DNA of 64,000 nt from UBA3305 sp002373555. GTDB lineage: Bacteria; Bacillota; Clostridia; Lachnospirales; Lachnospiraceae. The position numbers and the translations under genes were made by a program. Shown here piece by piece: positions 7,447-16,479 of this stretch; the first letter of the stretch is position 1, and every line of letters begins with the position of its first letter. The stretch is taken from positions 1 through 64,000 of the forward strand of contig CAMOER010000006.1 of the NCBI GenBank assembly GCA_946612455.1, read 5' to 3'. The notes below the pieces were generated by a model. The model saw nothing but the letters and a program-made list of their open reading frames with translations. It made no database searches and was not told the origin of the DNA.

Positions 7447-9282
7447 ATGATCAAACAGAAAGAACAATGGCTCGTCACCGCCAAACGCGGCGACTTCTAC
7501 GGCCTCGCCGCGCAGTTCGGCCTCGATCCGGTCACGATCCGGCTCCTGGTCAACCGCGGCATGAAAAATACCGAAGAGATCAAAAAATATCTGTATGCAG
7601 ACTGGCGGGACGAATATGATCCGCGTCTGATGAAGGGGGCTGCAGAGGGTGCGCGGCTTCTTTATAATGCGATCCGAAACGGCGAACGCATCATGATCGC
7701 CTCGGATTTTGATGTCGACGGGATTTTCTCCGGGAGGATCCTGCTGGAAGCAATCACCGCCTGCGGCGGCACGGCCGTACTGAAAGCACCCGACAGAGTG
7801 AAGGAAGGCTACGGCGTCAATCCGTCCATGGTGGAGAAGGCCCATGCCGAAGGTGTGACCTTCATGATCACCTGTGACAACGGCATCGCTGCTTTTGATG
7901 CGGTAAGAAGAGCGAAGGAACTTGGCATGACCGTGGTGGTCACGGACCATCATTCCTGCCAGTTTAAAGAGGAGGCGGACGGTGTGCGGCACATCATTCT
8001 TCCGGAAGCGGACGTGATCGTGAATCCGCACCAGCCCGGCTGCGGCTATCCGTTCAAGGGGCTTTGCGGCGCGGGCGTTGCCTATAAACTGGTGCAGCTC
8101 CTGTATGCGCTTGCCGGCAAAAGCCGCGAAGACAGCCTGCGGTTCCTGGAATACGCCGGGATCGCGACCGTGGCGGATGTCATGGACCTGGTCGACGAGA
8201 ACCGGATCTTTGTGCGGGAAGGCCTGGCCCGTCTGGAACATACGGAAAATGCGGGGCTGGCGGCGCTCATCAATGTCTGCGGCCTGTCGGGCCGGAAGCT
8301 TACGGCCTATCATATCGGCTTCGTGCTCGGGCCGTGCTTTAATTCGGCCGGCAGACTGGAGACGGTCGACCGTGCATTCGCGCTGCTGTCCGCGTCCGGA
8401 CAGGAAGCCTATACCCTGGCGTCCGGCCTGAAGGAACTCAATGATTCCCGGAAAACACTCACGAATGAAGGCGTAAAGAAGGCCGCCGAATATGTCGATT
8501 CGCTCGGAGAGATCCCGGATGTTCTGGTCGTTCCGCTGGCGGACTGCCATGAGAGCCTGTGCGGGATCATTGCCGGGAAGGTCCGGGAGCGGTACAACCA
8601 CCCTGCGATCGTCCTGACGGAAACAGCAGAAGGATACAAGGGCTCCGGCCGCTCGATCGAGGAATACGATATGTTCGAGGGCCTCATGAAGATCGCGCAC
8701 CTGTTCCTGAAGTTCGGCGGTCATCCGATGGCGGCAGGCCTGACACTGAAAAAGGAAAATCTTCCTGCGCTCATCTCCGGCATCAATGAAAATACCAGGC
8801 TCTCCGCAGAGGATTTTGTGCCGAAGATCCACATCGATCTGCCGATGCCGGCCGGTTATGCTTCCGAAAAGATCGTTACGGAAACAGAACTTCTGGGGCC
8901 GTTCGGGAAAGGCAACCCGGCACCGCTTTTTGCGGACCGGTCGCTGAAGATCGTTTCCGCCAGGATCATGGGCCGGGAAGGCACCATGCGGAAATTCACG
9001 CTGGAGACCGCGGATGGCATCCGCAGGGAGGCGGTCTGGTTCGGAGACGGAAAAGCGCTCGATGAGATGCTGGCGGAAGCTTATGGGAGAGCAGCGGTTG
9101 ATGCGCTGTATGCCCGCAGAAGCACGGAACGGTATGCCGGAAACGATGGCAGCGCATCCGCGCCCGCGGATATCCGGATCGATATCACCTATTCTCCGCA
9201 GATCAATGAATACATGGGGAACCGGACCCTGCAGCTGCAGCTGAAGAACGTGCGGATTCCTTCTACTGTAAAAAGCCGTTGA
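7447..9282 (+). CDS. recJ: Single-stranded-DNA-specific exonuclease RecJ
   Basis: The 611-residue protein carries the DHH-phosphoesterase signatures of RecJ: SDFDVDG (about residue 87; the usual form is DYDVDG), CDNGI, and the name-giving DHH in VVTDHHSC (about 167-169). The DHHA1-type region with GGHPMAAG and the OB-like C-terminal region starting GPFGKGNPAP follow. In place of the common HPGVIGIVA it has CHESLCGIIAGK, a form I associate with Clostridial RecJ-like proteins. RecJ degrades single-stranded DNA 5' to 3' in recombination and repair. It is followed by apt after 83 bp, with an apparent internal promoter. Confidence 0.9.
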   Translation: MIKQKEQWLVTAKRGDFYGLAAQFGLDPVTIRLLVNRGMKNTEEIKKYLYADWRDEYDPRLMKGAAEGARLLYNAIRNGERIMIASDFDVDGIFSGRILLEAITACGGTAVLKAPDRVKEGYGVNPSMVEKAHAEGVTFMITCDNGIAAFDAVRRAKELGMTVVVTDHHSCQFKEEADGVRHIILPEADVIVNPHQPGCGYPFKGLCGAGVAYKLVQLLYALAGKSREDSLRFLEYAGIATVADVMDLVDENRIFVREGLARLEHTENAGLAALINVCGLSGRKLTAYHIGFVLGPCFNSAGRLETVDRAFALLSASGQEAYTLASGLKELNDSRKTLTNEGVKKAAEYVDSLGEIPDVLVVPLADCHESLCGIIAGKVRERYNHPAIVLTETAEGYKGSGRSIEEYDMFEGLMKIAHLFLKFGGHPMAAGLTLKKENLPALISGINENTRLSAEDFVPKIHIDLPMPAGYASEKIVTETELLGPFGKGNPAPLFADRSLKIVSARIMGREGTMRKFTLETADGIRREAVWFGDGKALDEMLAEAYGRAAVDALYARRSTERYAGNDGSASAPADIRIDITYSPQINEYMGNRTLQLQLKNVRIPSTVKSR

Positions 9283-9307
9283 AGAACCGGACGATTCATT
9301 GTACAAT
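9279..9307 (+). promoter_or_regulatory. Probable apt promoter
   Basis: TTGAAG (9279-9284) and TACAAT (9302-9307) are separated by 17 bp. They overlap the recJ stop codon and lie about 59 bp before the apt start. Confidence 0.55.
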
Positions 9308-9365
9308 AACAGTTGATGCGGGCATCTGCGGCTGCAGTGCCTATAAGGATTAGGAGGCCTGAAAA

Positions 9366-9890
9366 ATGAAAAAGCTTGAAGATTATGTCATCAGTATTCC
9401 GGATTTCCCGAAGGAGGGGATCATTTTCAGAGATGTGACGGGTATTCTTATGGATGCGGACGGTCTGCAGCTTTCCATAGATTCTCTCATGGGCATGCTT
9501 GACGGGATCGATTTTGATATTGTCGCCGGATCGGAATCCCGCGGATTTATTTTCGGAATGCCGGTTGCCTATAATCTGCATAAGCCTTTTATCCCGATCC
9601 GCAAAAAGGGCAAGCTGCCCCGCGCTACGATTTCCGAGGAATATGCGCTGGAGTACGGCACCGCGACGATCGAAATCCATCAGGATGCGATCAAGCCCGG
9701 TCAGAAGGTCGTGCTGGTAGACGATCTGATGGCTACCGGCGGCACGATGGAAGCGATGATCAAGCTTGTCGAGCGCCTGGGCGGCGAAGTCGTCAAATGC
9801 TGCTTCGTCATGGAACTTGCAGGCCTGAACGGCAGAGAACTGCTGAAGGGTTATGACGTGGATAGCGCCATCATTTACGAGGGAAAATAA
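9366..9890 (+). CDS. apt: Adenine phosphoribosyltransferase
   Basis: At 174 residues this has normal Apt length. It opens with the family-typical stretch (YVISIPDFPKEGIIFRDVTG) and contains the PRPP-binding motif VVLVDDLMATGGT (about residues 116-128). The enzyme salvages adenine with PRPP to give AMP and pyrophosphate in the cytoplasm. The AGGAGG ribosome site is strong. The downstream methyltransferase gene starts 8 bp after the stop, so the two are probably co-transcribed. Confidence 0.96.
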   Translation: MKKLEDYVISIPDFPKEGIIFRDVTGILMDADGLQLSIDSLMGMLDGIDFDIVAGSESRGFIFGMPVAYNLHKPFIPIRKKGKLPRATISEEYALEYGTATIEIHQDAIKPGQKVVLVDDLMATGGTMEAMIKLVERLGGEVVKCCFVMELAGLNGRELLKGYDVDSAIIYEGK

Positions 9891-9898
9891 TCCGTTTT

Positions 9899-10693
9899 AT
9901 GGAAGAGATCATCAGAAGCGCCCAGAATCCGAGGGTGAAGAAGATAAAGAAGCTCATGAAAAGCTCTGCGCAGAGATCTGACGCAGGGCTTTTTCCGGTG
10001 GAAGGCATCCGCATGGCGAAGGAGATCCCGGCAGAATTCGCAGCGGAACTGTATCTGTCTGAAAGCGCTGTGCGGGACGGTCTGGCGGATGAACTCTGCG
10101 GCGGCAGGGAAGCCGGGCTTCCGGCACCGGTCGTTCTGTCGGATGACTTGTTCCGGAGCATTTCCGACACGAAGACGCCGCAAGGCGTGCTTGCACTGGT
10201 AAAGAAACGGCCGTATACCATGGCGGATGTCCTGCAGACAGGACGGCCGCTGATCGTGCTGGAGAATCTGCAGGATCCCGGAAACATGGGCACAATCCTC
10301 AGGAGTCTGGAAGCGGCCGGCGGCGGCGGACTGATCTGTGACCGGTCCTGTACGGATATCTACAGCCTGAAGACGATCCGCGCTACGATGGGGACGCTCT
10401 TTCGGGTGCCGCATGTGACCGTGGACGATCTGGGCGGTACGATCGGAGAACTGAAGAAGAACGGCTACCGGATTTATGCAGCGCATCTCGCGGGCGATGC
10501 GTATTCGACAGCAGTCCGCTATGAGGAGAAGAGCGCGTTTCTGATCGGAAATGAGGGAAGAGGACTTTCGGATGAAATCTCCGCGCTTGCTGATCAGCGG
10601 ATCCGGATCCCGATGGAGGGGGCTGTGGAGTCCCTGAATGCGGCTGTGGCGGCTTCGCTCCTGCTGTATGAGGTAAAAAGACAGCTGCGGTGA
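9899..10693 (+). CDS. TrmH/SpoU family RNA 2'-O-methyltransferase
   Basis: The 264-residue protein has an N-terminal SpoU substrate-binding domain (QNPRVKKIKKLM through PVEGIRMA) and a C-terminal SPOUT methyltransferase domain. The three SPOUT motifs are clear: LENLQDPGNMGTILRS, LIGNEGRGLS and IPMEGAVESLNAAVAASLLLYE (split here). These residues form the trefoil knot that binds S-adenosylmethionine. It probably 2'-O-methylates a ribose in 23S rRNA or a tRNA, in the RlmB/YsgA style; the target site is unknown. It follows apt by 8 bp and ends in a strong terminator. Confidence 0.9.
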   Translation: MEEIIRSAQNPRVKKIKKLMKSSAQRSDAGLFPVEGIRMAKEIPAEFAAELYLSESAVRDGLADELCGGREAGLPAPVVLSDDLFRSISDTKTPQGVLALVKKRPYTMADVLQTGRPLIVLENLQDPGNMGTILRSLEAAGGGGLICDRSCTDIYSLKTIRATMGTLFRVPHVTVDDLGGTIGELKKNGYRIYAAHLAGDAYSTAVRYEEKSAFLIGNEGRGLSDEISALADQRIRIPMEGAVESLNAAVAASLLLYEVKRQLR

Positions 10694-10710
10694 ACATAAG
10701 ATGGAATCGG

Positions 10711-10736
10711 AATGGGGGCTTGCCCCCATTTTTTTT
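10711..10736 (+). terminator. Rho-independent terminator after the apt operon
   Basis: AATGGGGGC and GCCCCCATT form a 9-bp stem with a tight TT loop, followed by a run of T. Confidence 0.9.
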
Positions 10737-10765
10737 GCGAAAATGATACGAAAGTGGGGCACACT

Positions 10766-10794
10766 TGACAAAAATCAGTAATCATGCTATATTA
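10766..10794 (+). promoter_or_regulatory. Promoter of the SH3/3D-like secreted protein gene
   Basis: TTGACA (10766-10771) and TATATT (10789-10794) are separated by 17 bp. Confidence 0.7.
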
Positions 10795-10856
10795 TCTCTG
10801 TAATAATTTTGTAACACATTTACATTTTGCAAAAATTCAAAGTGTTGGGGGTAATG

Positions 10857-12104
10857 ATGAAACAGAAATCGAAATGCCGTTCCATTTTCAGATTAACGGC
10901 TGCGATGTTGATGCTTCTGGCGGTAACTGCGGCGTTTACGCCGGCCGGCACAGAAGTGCATGCGGCATCGTCGAAGGTGAAATTTGCTTCATCGATCAAA
11001 AGTTCTGTCCTGAAAAAGGCAAAAAAAGCCGGCGCTACTTCGAAATCGAAGATCGCGGTGACGAAGGTCGCGAATTATACGAACGTATATAAGAAAGCCA
11101 GCGTTTATTCGAAGGAGGTCGGCCGGCTCTATAAAGGCACCGGCACCTATGTGATTAAAAAGGGAAAAACATTAAGCTATATTTCCTCCGGCGCTGTCAA
11201 GGGATGGGTCAAGAACAAATGCCTGATGACGGGTAATGCCGCGAAGAACTACATGAAGACGCAGGCGCCGCAGGTCGCTACGCTTAAAAAATATAAGACG
11301 CTCAATGTCCGTGTGAATCCGACCGCGAACAGTACGGCCATTTCTTATATGAAGAAAGGCGAGAGCCTGGTGGTCGAGAAAGTCCAGGGAGACTGGCTGC
11401 AGGTCCGTCTTGTCAATTACAGTACCCGCCTGCCGAAGGCGAACGACTATAAATACGGGTACGTTTATAAGAAATATGTGAAGCTTGAGAACGGCCTCTG
11501 CAAAGGTGTGACCGTGTCCGCTGAGAACAAGCTGAAAAATCGGATTGTAAAAGTCAAAGTAACCGATACCGCCGAGGAATCGGAAGCGGCCGTACCGGAA
11601 GATGCCGCCGGAAAAGAAGAGACGGCAGCCGCCGATACGACAACTGCGACGAAAAATCCGGAAGGGTTCGTGACATACTCCTATGTCAAAGCGGAGATCA
11701 CGGATGATATCGAGAATTCCAAGACGTACAAGAGCGTACAGTCGCACTGCACATGGACCGGCACCGTGCTGAACAAGAGCAACGGCCGGATCCAGGGGCC
11801 GAGCGGGGTGGAGACATTTTATGATGATAAAAAGTATTATCCTGAGCCAGATCCTTTCCTTGTAAGTAGGTTAAAAAAAGGAGGATATATTGCACAGACG
11901 GATCAGGCATGGATAAGATCAGATGGAGTACGAATGATAGGCAATTATGTAATGGTTGCAGCAGATTTTTACTATACAAAGATCAGGCCATTAGGTACTA
12001 TCTATGAAACATCTTTAGGACTTGGGATAGTTTGTGATATAGGAGGATTCGTGAAAAAGGATCCAACTGCAACAGATATATATACAACATGGCAATACCA
12101 TTGA
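10857..12104 (+). CDS. Secreted SH3-domain protein with a 3D-like (double-psi barrel) C-terminal domain
   Basis: The start at the second of two adjacent ATGs follows GGGGG; an in-frame TTG at 10827 has no ribosome site. The protein (about 415 residues) has a signal peptide ending near VHAAS. Two SH3-like segments follow (VTKVANYTNVYKKAS... and LKKYKTLNVRVNPTANS...), each with the YxNVR/N-type start of bacterial SH3 domains that bind cell wall. A charged Ala/Glu/Thr linker comes next. The last 110 residues (GNYVMVAADF, RPLGTIYET, GIVCDIGGF) resemble the 3D/RlpA-like barrel of wall-active proteins. From about 11815 to the end the DNA becomes sharply AT-rich, unlike the first two thirds of the gene. 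The fold assignment of the C-terminus is tentative. Confidence 0.75.
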   Translation: MKQKSKCRSIFRLTAAMLMLLAVTAAFTPAGTEVHAASSKVKFASSIKSSVLKKAKKAGATSKSKIAVTKVANYTNVYKKASVYSKEVGRLYKGTGTYVIKKGKTLSYISSGAVKGWVKNKCLMTGNAAKNYMKTQAPQVATLKKYKTLNVRVNPTANSTAISYMKKGESLVVEKVQGDWLQVRLVNYSTRLPKANDYKYGYVYKKYVKLENGLCKGVTVSAENKLKNRIVKVKVTDTAEESEAAVPEDAAGKEETAAADTTTATKNPEGFVTYSYVKAEITDDIENSKTYKSVQSHCTWTGTVLNKSNGRIQGPSGVETFYDDKKYYPEPDPFLVSRLKKGGYIAQTDQAWIRSDGVRMIGNYVMVAADFYYTKIRPLGTIYETSLGLGIVCDIGGFVKKDPTATDIYTTWQYH

Positions 12105-12126
12105 GACTAACAAATGTTGATTCGAT

Positions 12127-12168
12127 AGCCGAAGAGGACAGGCACGGTGGTGCCTGTCCTCTTCGGCT
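12127..12168. terminator. Bidirectional terminator with a 19-bp stem
   Basis: A perfect 19-bp inverted repeat (12127-12145 with 12150-12168, loop GGTG) lies between two convergent genes. Its inner part GGACAGGCAC/GTGCCTGTCC matches the motif at the extreme left of the window. Confidence 0.85.
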
Positions 12169-12171
12169 TTC

Positions 12172-13746
12172 TCAGTCTTCATCGATCCGTTTCGGACCGG
12201 AGTAAGTATGGTTCACATGGAGCTTCAACGGCTCATTGTAATATTCGTAAAGCTCGGATACCGTCACGAGTTTATATCCCTGCTCGACCAGCTGCGGGAT
12301 GACTCGCTTGGCTGCCGCGATCGTTTCCGCATGAATATCATGCATCAGGATGATATCGCCGCCGCGGACATTGCTCAGAATGTTGTCGACCGTCTTGTCC
12401 GCATCCCTTGTCTTCCAGTCCAGCGTATCCAGCGACCAGAGGATGATCGGGAGCTGCAGCTCCTCCTTGATCTCCGGATTGTCGGCGCCGTACGGCGGCC
12501 GGATCACGGTGACCTTCGCGCCGGGCACAGCGGCTTCCACAGCCTCTGTGCATTTTGCGATCTCTGTATCCCGTGTTTCCTTCGAGGATTTTCGCAGATG
12601 CGCATGGCTCCAGGTATGATTGCCGAGCTCGCATCCCAGATCCCATTCTCTCTGCAGGATCGCTTCATTTCCCTCTACGCGTTGGCCGACGATGAAGAAG
12701 GTCGCATGCGCATTGTACTGTTCCAGCACATCCAGCAGTTCGTTCGTGGTCTTGTCGGAAGGACCGTCGTCAAATGTCAGTGCGATGGCCGGCGGCTTGT
12801 CTTCGGGTGCGGCCGCGCCTGCCGCTTCCGCTGTCTGGCTTTCGGATTCCGAAGCAGTGCCGGTCTCGCTTTCCGCAGTCTCATCCGCAGTGCCGGCTGT
12901 TTCTTCGCCGGTGCCCGTCACGCTTTCTTCCGCCTCCATGCTGCCCGCTTCGGCGCTCATCCCCTGCGATTCGTTCTGCGCGTTCTGGCCGCTGTTCCTG
13001 CCGGCACCCGTCCGGATCGCAGGAACGATGACGACGAACAGCACCACCACGGCAAGCAATGCGGCGCAGGCTGCAAGAATCTTCCAGGTGCTGATGCCGC
13101 CCCGGGATCTTTTCCGGTGTTTCCTGTTCCGGTTCCTTACGATCTCGTCGTGGCGCCTGACGGCGGAGACGGACCGCATGACGACATCGGGATCGGGCTC
13201 CCTGGCAGGAGGAATGTGCGGCTTCTTCGGCAGCGGAACGGGGATCGGACCGGCTCCCGTTTTTCTTGCAGAAGTTTTTTCGGGCTCGTCGGCATCCGCT
13301 GTCTCTACATCCTCCGCAGTCTCTTCCTCCTCCGTATCCGTGTCTGCTGCGGCTTCTTCCGGCATCTCCGGCTCTGTCACACCCGCAGTATCCGCACTGC
13401 CGTCCTCCGAGATCACTTCGCGGACATTTTCCGCAAGCTCTTCGGCGATTTCGGTTTCTTCAGCGGTCTCCGCATCAATGTCTGCTGCCGCTTCACGCGG
13501 TTTTGCGGTCCCGCGCATTTCCGCTGATGGATGCGGCACTGCGGCTTCCGGCTCTGCCGGCCGGCGGTGTGCTATACTGCCCGCGGAACGCAGCAGGGAA
13601 TCGATCGTGTCCCGTCCGGACAGGTGTTCCCCTTCGCTTCGGGAAGCGGACTTCCGGTCCGGCACGGATGCACCGCGCCGTTCGGCCGCCCGCCGTCTGT
13701 ATTTTTCAGCGATCTCTTCGGATCTTGTCTTTGAATCTTTTGCCAT
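12172..13746 (-). CDS. Membrane-anchored polysaccharide deacetylase (NodB domain)
   Basis: The 524-residue protein has an unusually long, acidic, Ala/Glu-rich cytoplasmic N-terminus (about 220 residues), then one transmembrane helix (about residues 223-247), an Ala/Thr/Glu linker, and an extracellular NodB deacetylase domain from about residue 320. Catalytic motifs are present: TFDDGPS with the catalytic Asp and metal Asp, HTWSHAHL with the metal histidines, RPPYGADN, SLDTLDW, and LMHDIH near the end. Family members deacetylate peptidoglycan GlcNAc or other surface glycans, often giving lysozyme resistance. The long cytoplasmic tail is unusual and could be an interaction or regulatory segment; that is inference. 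Confidence 0.9.
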   Translation of the reverse strand: MAKDSKTRSEEIAEKYRRRAAERRGASVPDRKSASRSEGEHLSGRDTIDSLLRSAGSIAHRRPAEPEAAVPHPSAEMRGTAKPREAAADIDAETAEETEIAEELAENVREVISEDGSADTAGVTEPEMPEEAAADTDTEEEETAEDVETADADEPEKTSARKTGAGPIPVPLPKKPHIPPAREPDPDVVMRSVSAVRRHDEIVRNRNRKHRKRSRGGISTWKILAACAALLAVVVLFVVIVPAIRTGAGRNSGQNAQNESQGMSAEAGSMEAEESVTGTGEETAGTADETAESETGTASESESQTAEAAGAAAPEDKPPAIALTFDDGPSDKTTNELLDVLEQYNAHATFFIVGQRVEGNEAILQREWDLGCELGNHTWSHAHLRKSSKETRDTEIAKCTEAVEAAVPGAKVTVIRPPYGADNPEIKEELQLPIILWSLDTLDWKTRDADKTVDNILSNVRGGDIILMHDIHAETIAAAKRVIPQLVEQGYKLVTVSELYEYYNEPLKLHVNHTYSGPKRIDED

Positions 13747-13900
13747 TCCGTTGTTCTCCGATAATCAATACATAACAAAACTGAAATGAGAAATTCATTT
13801 CATAAAAGTATGATAACAGAATGTCTCCGTCAAGGCAAGGAAAGGCAGGCGAGAAAATCTTATAAAATCCTTATTTCTGTCGCGCGCGGTGTTTTGGGGT

Positions 13901-13928
13901 TTGCGTGCAGGATGGGAAATGTTATAAT
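13901..13928 (+). promoter_or_regulatory. Probable promoter of the adenosine-deaminase-like/hflKC operon
   Basis: TTGCGT (13901-13906) and a perfect TATAAT (13923-13928) are separated by 16 bp, about 55 bp before the start codon. Confidence 0.6.
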
Positions 13929-13982
13929 TATATAAATCTATGCTGCGGCGTCCGTGCACGGGAGCGCAGCGGGAAAGGACGG

Positions 13983-16463
13983 ATGCCTGTGATGAAGGAA
14001 CGGACATATTTTTCTTCGTTCTGTCTGGACAGAGAGAAGGATATCATTGTCGACCTCTACTGCGAAGACGAGGATCTGTTTTACGTGCTCCGTACGCCCA
14101 ATCACGGTACCGGCAACCTGATCACGAACCTGGCAGGCCTGTGTGATCTGCCGGTCTCCTTCGATGAGAACGGCCTGAAGATCATCGAGGGAAAGCTTCC
14201 CTGCTATATCGACGGCTACAACCGGCAGCTGTGGATCTTCCGGCTGGGGAATACGAAGGTCGCGAATATTTTTCCGGACGGAACGGTCGAGATGAAGGCT
14301 TCCGTGCCAGCGATCTCCAAGACCCTGATGAGCCAGACGAAGGATTATCATCTGGATATCAAAAAGACGATCGTCAAGACCTACATTGAGCGCAGCAGCA
14401 AGTTCCGTACGGACCTGCACACCCATATGAACGCGAACCTGCCGCCGGATATCCTGATCGCGCTGGGCATCGCCCATCAGATCCGGTATCCGCTGTATTA
14501 TATAAAGAAGCTTTCGCTGCGGTGCACGGAGGCGCAGCGGGAGGGGCTGGCGGAAAGACGGGCGGTCACGGCGGAGCAGTATCAGGATTCACCGCTCGCG
14601 GGGAAATATCTCGACCGGAAGATCGATGACAATACGTTCATCAATTTTGCCGACCTGATCCTGAACGATCCGGAAGATGCGGCATACAACATCCCTCGGA
14701 TCCGTGCGTCGCTCGCGATCATGAAGGACGGCCAGGCGGTCTTCACAAATCTGGAAAAAGTTTATCTTTACCGGTATGTGTTCACAAAAGGTACATCAAT
14801 TAGTGATAAAATTAACATACAGGAGGAAATGATCGACCGGATCCCGGATGACGACATTCGGAAAAGTGTCCGGCAGATGCTTGCGGACCGGAAAAATCCG
14901 GCGTATGCCGCCAATACGCTCCTCCAGGACAAGCTGCTCTGGATCGCACGGAACAGCCGGAGCCAGGGCGTGGACTATCTGGAGATCTCGGATACAACGC
15001 TGGTCAAGGATCCGCAGGCGGCCGACATGCTGGCGCAGGTCCATCAGGTCATGCCGGCTGTCATCGCGGAGACCGGGGTGACGATCCGGTTCCTTGCTGC
15101 GATCCGGCGCATCGCGCTTACGATCGTCAAGGATAATGTTTCCGCGGAGGACTATTTCCGGGAGAACCTGCAGGTGCTCTCCGCCGTTGCGGAGGATCCT
15201 TATGTTGCAGGTGCGGATATTATCGGAGAAGAGATCAACGATATCCGGGAGCTGGCGCCGGTCCTTGCGGAGATCGTCCGGATCGCCGGAAAGGATCCCG
15301 GCTTCACGGTGCGGATCCATGCCGGAGAGAATGACAGCTTAAGGGATAATGTCGCGAACAGCATCGCCTGTGTCCGGAAAGCCCTTGCGAAAGGCCAGCC
15401 GATGCCCCGGATCCGGATCGGACACGGCCTGTATACGGCGGATCTGAACTCCAGAGCGGGAAAGCAGCTGATCCGGGACCTCCTGGAATCCGGCGCAGTG
15501 CTGGAATTCCAGATCACCTCCAATGTCCGGCTCAACAATCTGACATCTGTTGAGAGGCACCCGCTGAAGCAGTACCTGGCCGGCGGTGTCCGCTGCGTGC
15601 AGGGGACGGACGGCGGCGGCATCTACGGAACGGGTTCGATCGATGAACAGCTTTCGCTGGAGAAACTCCTGGATCTGGATCCCGGGGAAATGTACCGGAT
15701 GCGGCAGTGCGAGGCGGAGGTCTGCCGGCAGTCGATGGCGGATTTTGAAAAGAAGCGCGCAGCATTTGCGAAGAGAGCTGTACAGGATGTCGCTGCATAC
15801 TACAGGGAGACGATTCGCGCCGGAAAGATCCGCGACGATCTGCCCTCGCCGAACGCGGACAGAAAGCCGGCAGGCAGCCTGCTGGCGGAGCGTATAGAAC
15901 CCCTGCCGTATGACCGGATGCCGGTCGTGCTCGTGGGCGGCAGTTTCTCAGGAGACCGGCGGACATACGAACTGAAGGAGTACGGGAAGCGGCTCATTGA
16001 CGGCATTCTGCAGACAGCGAATCCGGAGAAGATTTTCTTCATGATCGGACACAAGCTGACAGGCTATGAGCGGTATCTGGTGGAGAGGAACCACGCGGCT
16101 TACGGCGGCCGGTTCCGGATCTATGCAATGGTGCCCTCCATGATCGATGACCGGGAGGCGGCAAAACTCAGGAAGAGCGGCGTGAAGATCCGGATCTCCA
16201 TCGAATCCTCTCCGATGGGACTGTACAAGAGCATTGCCTATGAGGTGTTCAAGCACAGATCCTCTGTGCTCCTGGCACTCTGCGGGAACAGCTCCGGCGC
16301 GAACATGATCCAGGAAGCGAAGAATGCGAAGAACAAATGCCGGATCTACGTCAGCAGCCATTCCAGGATCCTGCGGGCCAAAGCCGTGTCGCTGCGCGGA
16401 TATGTCACTGTATTTTCCGATGAAAACGAAGTGCTTGAAAAAATAACTGCAGATATCAACTGA
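13983..16463 (+). CDS. Large adenosine-deaminase-like protein with C-terminal Rossmann/SLOG-like domain
   Basis: From the ATG at 13983 (another ATG at 13992 is possible) the protein has 826 residues, more than twice the length of housekeeping adenosine deaminases. About 140 N-terminal residues of unknown type precede the deaminase barrel. The zinc and catalytic motifs are LHTHMN (about 146), VRIHAGEND (about 445), RIGHGLY (about 480) and VQGTDGGG (about 542), where classical enzymes have a DD pair. A separate alpha/beta module follows from about 645, opening VVLVGGSFSGDRRTY and ending in a strand resembling DprA/SLOG proteins. It probably deaminates a purine nucleoside or nucleotide; the substrate is unknown. 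hflK starts 16 bp downstream, so the genes share an operon. The ADA assignment is firm; the C-terminal domain is a guess. Confidence 0.75.
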   Translation: MPVMKERTYFSSFCLDREKDIIVDLYCEDEDLFYVLRTPNHGTGNLITNLAGLCDLPVSFDENGLKIIEGKLPCYIDGYNRQLWIFRLGNTKVANIFPDGTVEMKASVPAISKTLMSQTKDYHLDIKKTIVKTYIERSSKFRTDLHTHMNANLPPDILIALGIAHQIRYPLYYIKKLSLRCTEAQREGLAERRAVTAEQYQDSPLAGKYLDRKIDDNTFINFADLILNDPEDAAYNIPRIRASLAIMKDGQAVFTNLEKVYLYRYVFTKGTSISDKINIQEEMIDRIPDDDIRKSVRQMLADRKNPAYAANTLLQDKLLWIARNSRSQGVDYLEISDTTLVKDPQAADMLAQVHQVMPAVIAETGVTIRFLAAIRRIALTIVKDNVSAEDYFRENLQVLSAVAEDPYVAGADIIGEEINDIRELAPVLAEIVRIAGKDPGFTVRIHAGENDSLRDNVANSIACVRKALAKGQPMPRIRIGHGLYTADLNSRAGKQLIRDLLESGAVLEFQITSNVRLNNLTSVERHPLKQYLAGGVRCVQGTDGGGIYGTGSIDEQLSLEKLLDLDPGEMYRMRQCEAEVCRQSMADFEKKRAAFAKRAVQDVAAYYRETIRAGKIRDDLPSPNADRKPAGSLLAERIEPLPYDRMPVVLVGGSFSGDRRTYELKEYGKRLIDGILQTANPEKIFFMIGHKLTGYERYLVERNHAAYGGRFRIYAMVPSMIDDREAAKLRKSGVKIRISIESSPMGLYKSIAYEVFKHRSSVLLALCGNSSGANMIQEAKNAKNKCRIYVSSHSRILRAKAVSLRGYVTVFSDENEVLEKITADIN

Positions 16464-16479
16464 GGAAAGGAGAACCCCT

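Noticed and set aside
7366..9306. A 646-codon open frame antisense to recJ
   Set aside because: It mirrors recJ exactly, has a His/Arg-rich composition typical of antisense frames in GC-biased codons, and shows no domain or ribosome site.
12208..13527. Long open frames opposite the polysaccharide deacetylase gene
   Set aside because: They are Arg/Ser-rich shadows of a gene with clear NodB motifs on the minus strand.
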